Shown here piece after piece: positions 27,653-27,816 of a stretch of DNA of 27,816 nt (the stretch's first letter is position 1; every line of letters begins with the position of its first letter). The position numbers and the translations under genes are program-made. The notes beneath the pieces were generated by a model. That model saw only the letters and a list, made by a program, of their open reading frames with translations, made no database searches and had not been told where the DNA came from. Source of the DNA: a virus; IMG/VR virus record IMGVR_UViG_3300036832_000352, positions 1 through 27,816 of that record; one strand, written 5' to 3'.

Positions 27653-27816
27653 AATCTCGCTCCCGTTCCGGCGGCCTCTTTCCGCGCCGTCATGGTGGTC
27701 CCAAAAATCGCGCTGGCGGCTCGGCCGGCAACAGCACCGGCAGCGGTGCGCCAACATCGGGTGACGGCTACAAGGCTGGCGCGCTCGGCTGGCGCAGCGG
27801 CAGACAAGCCGGCGGC
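27649..27816 (+). CDS. Unknown basic, Gly-rich protein, N-terminal part (runs off window)
   Basis: ATG 27649 has AGGAG 8 nt upstream and overlaps the previous stop (ATGA). The visible 56 residues are basic and Gly/Ser-rich (KSRSRSGGLFPRRHGGPKNR, GSGAPTSGDGYKAGALGWRS) and still open at the window edge. This could be the disordered start of a packaging or DNA-binding protein, perhaps the small terminase region given the usual gene order, but nothing diagnostic is visible. Confidence 0.6.
   Translation, partial: MKSRSRSGGLFPRRHGGPKNRAGGSAGNSTGSGAPTSGDGYKAGALGWRSGRQAGG

Overview
The window is 27.8 kb of a high-GC temperate tailed phage or prophage. It is tightly packed, with many 1-, 4- or 8-nt gene overlaps. 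Gene content and codon use (strong G/C at third positions) suggest a host among the Alphaproteobacteria, probably Hyphomicrobiales/Rhizobiales-like; this is inferred from recognised protein types, not from a search. A P22-like portal fragment, an SU10-like capsid protein and adaptor, a propeller-type tail protein and large ejection-like proteins suggest a short-tailed (podovirus-like) virion. Both edges cut through phage genes, so the window is an internal piece of a longer or circularly permuted genome.

Layout. 1-17609 (+) is the morphogenesis block: portal (partial), small head protein, scaffold-like protein, major capsid protein, fibre-like protein, small conserved protein, adaptor, unknown 411-aa protein, tail nozzle/hub-like protein, small tail protein, GNAT-like protein, Gly/Ala-rich protein, small protein, lysozyme-containing ejection-like protein and a second ejection-like protein. 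Two minus-strand insertions interrupt it: a ParB-like plus zinc-finger pair (1629-2821) and an 84-aa antisense gene (8202-8456). 17519-18850 (-) holds small genes, two with membrane segments, possibly lysis-related. 18850-19090 is rich in inverted repeats and lies beside the tyrosine integrase (19074-20234, -). 20194-23506 (-) is an early operon: ERF annealing protein, YqaJ exonuclease, and small accessory proteins down to the integrase. 23592-24408 is the switch: an XRE repressor candidate (-) divergent from a small Cro-like protein (+). 24513-27816 (+) is the replication arm: VRR-NUC nuclease, DUF1376/DnaT-like protein, loader-like protein, DUF6456-like protein and small proteins, heading presumably to the terminase genes outside the window.

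How it fits together. A 15-bp palindrome, GTTG-N7-CAAC, occurs five times, nearly all in intergenic or promoter positions. The copies lie upstream of the minus-strand membrane-protein gene, at the integrase promoter, upstream of the recombination operon, upstream of the replication operon, and between the ParB-like gene and the scaffold gene. A one-mismatch copy overlaps the cro start codon. This looks like the operator set of the phage repressor. A second bipartite element, TGTTGCGAAC-N5/6-AGACGGGG, sits about 50 nt upstream of two separate start codons. These two cis-element families and the 37-bp interrupted inverted repeat beside the integrase are the most interesting signals. No tRNA, rRNA, CRISPR array or insertion sequence was recognised.
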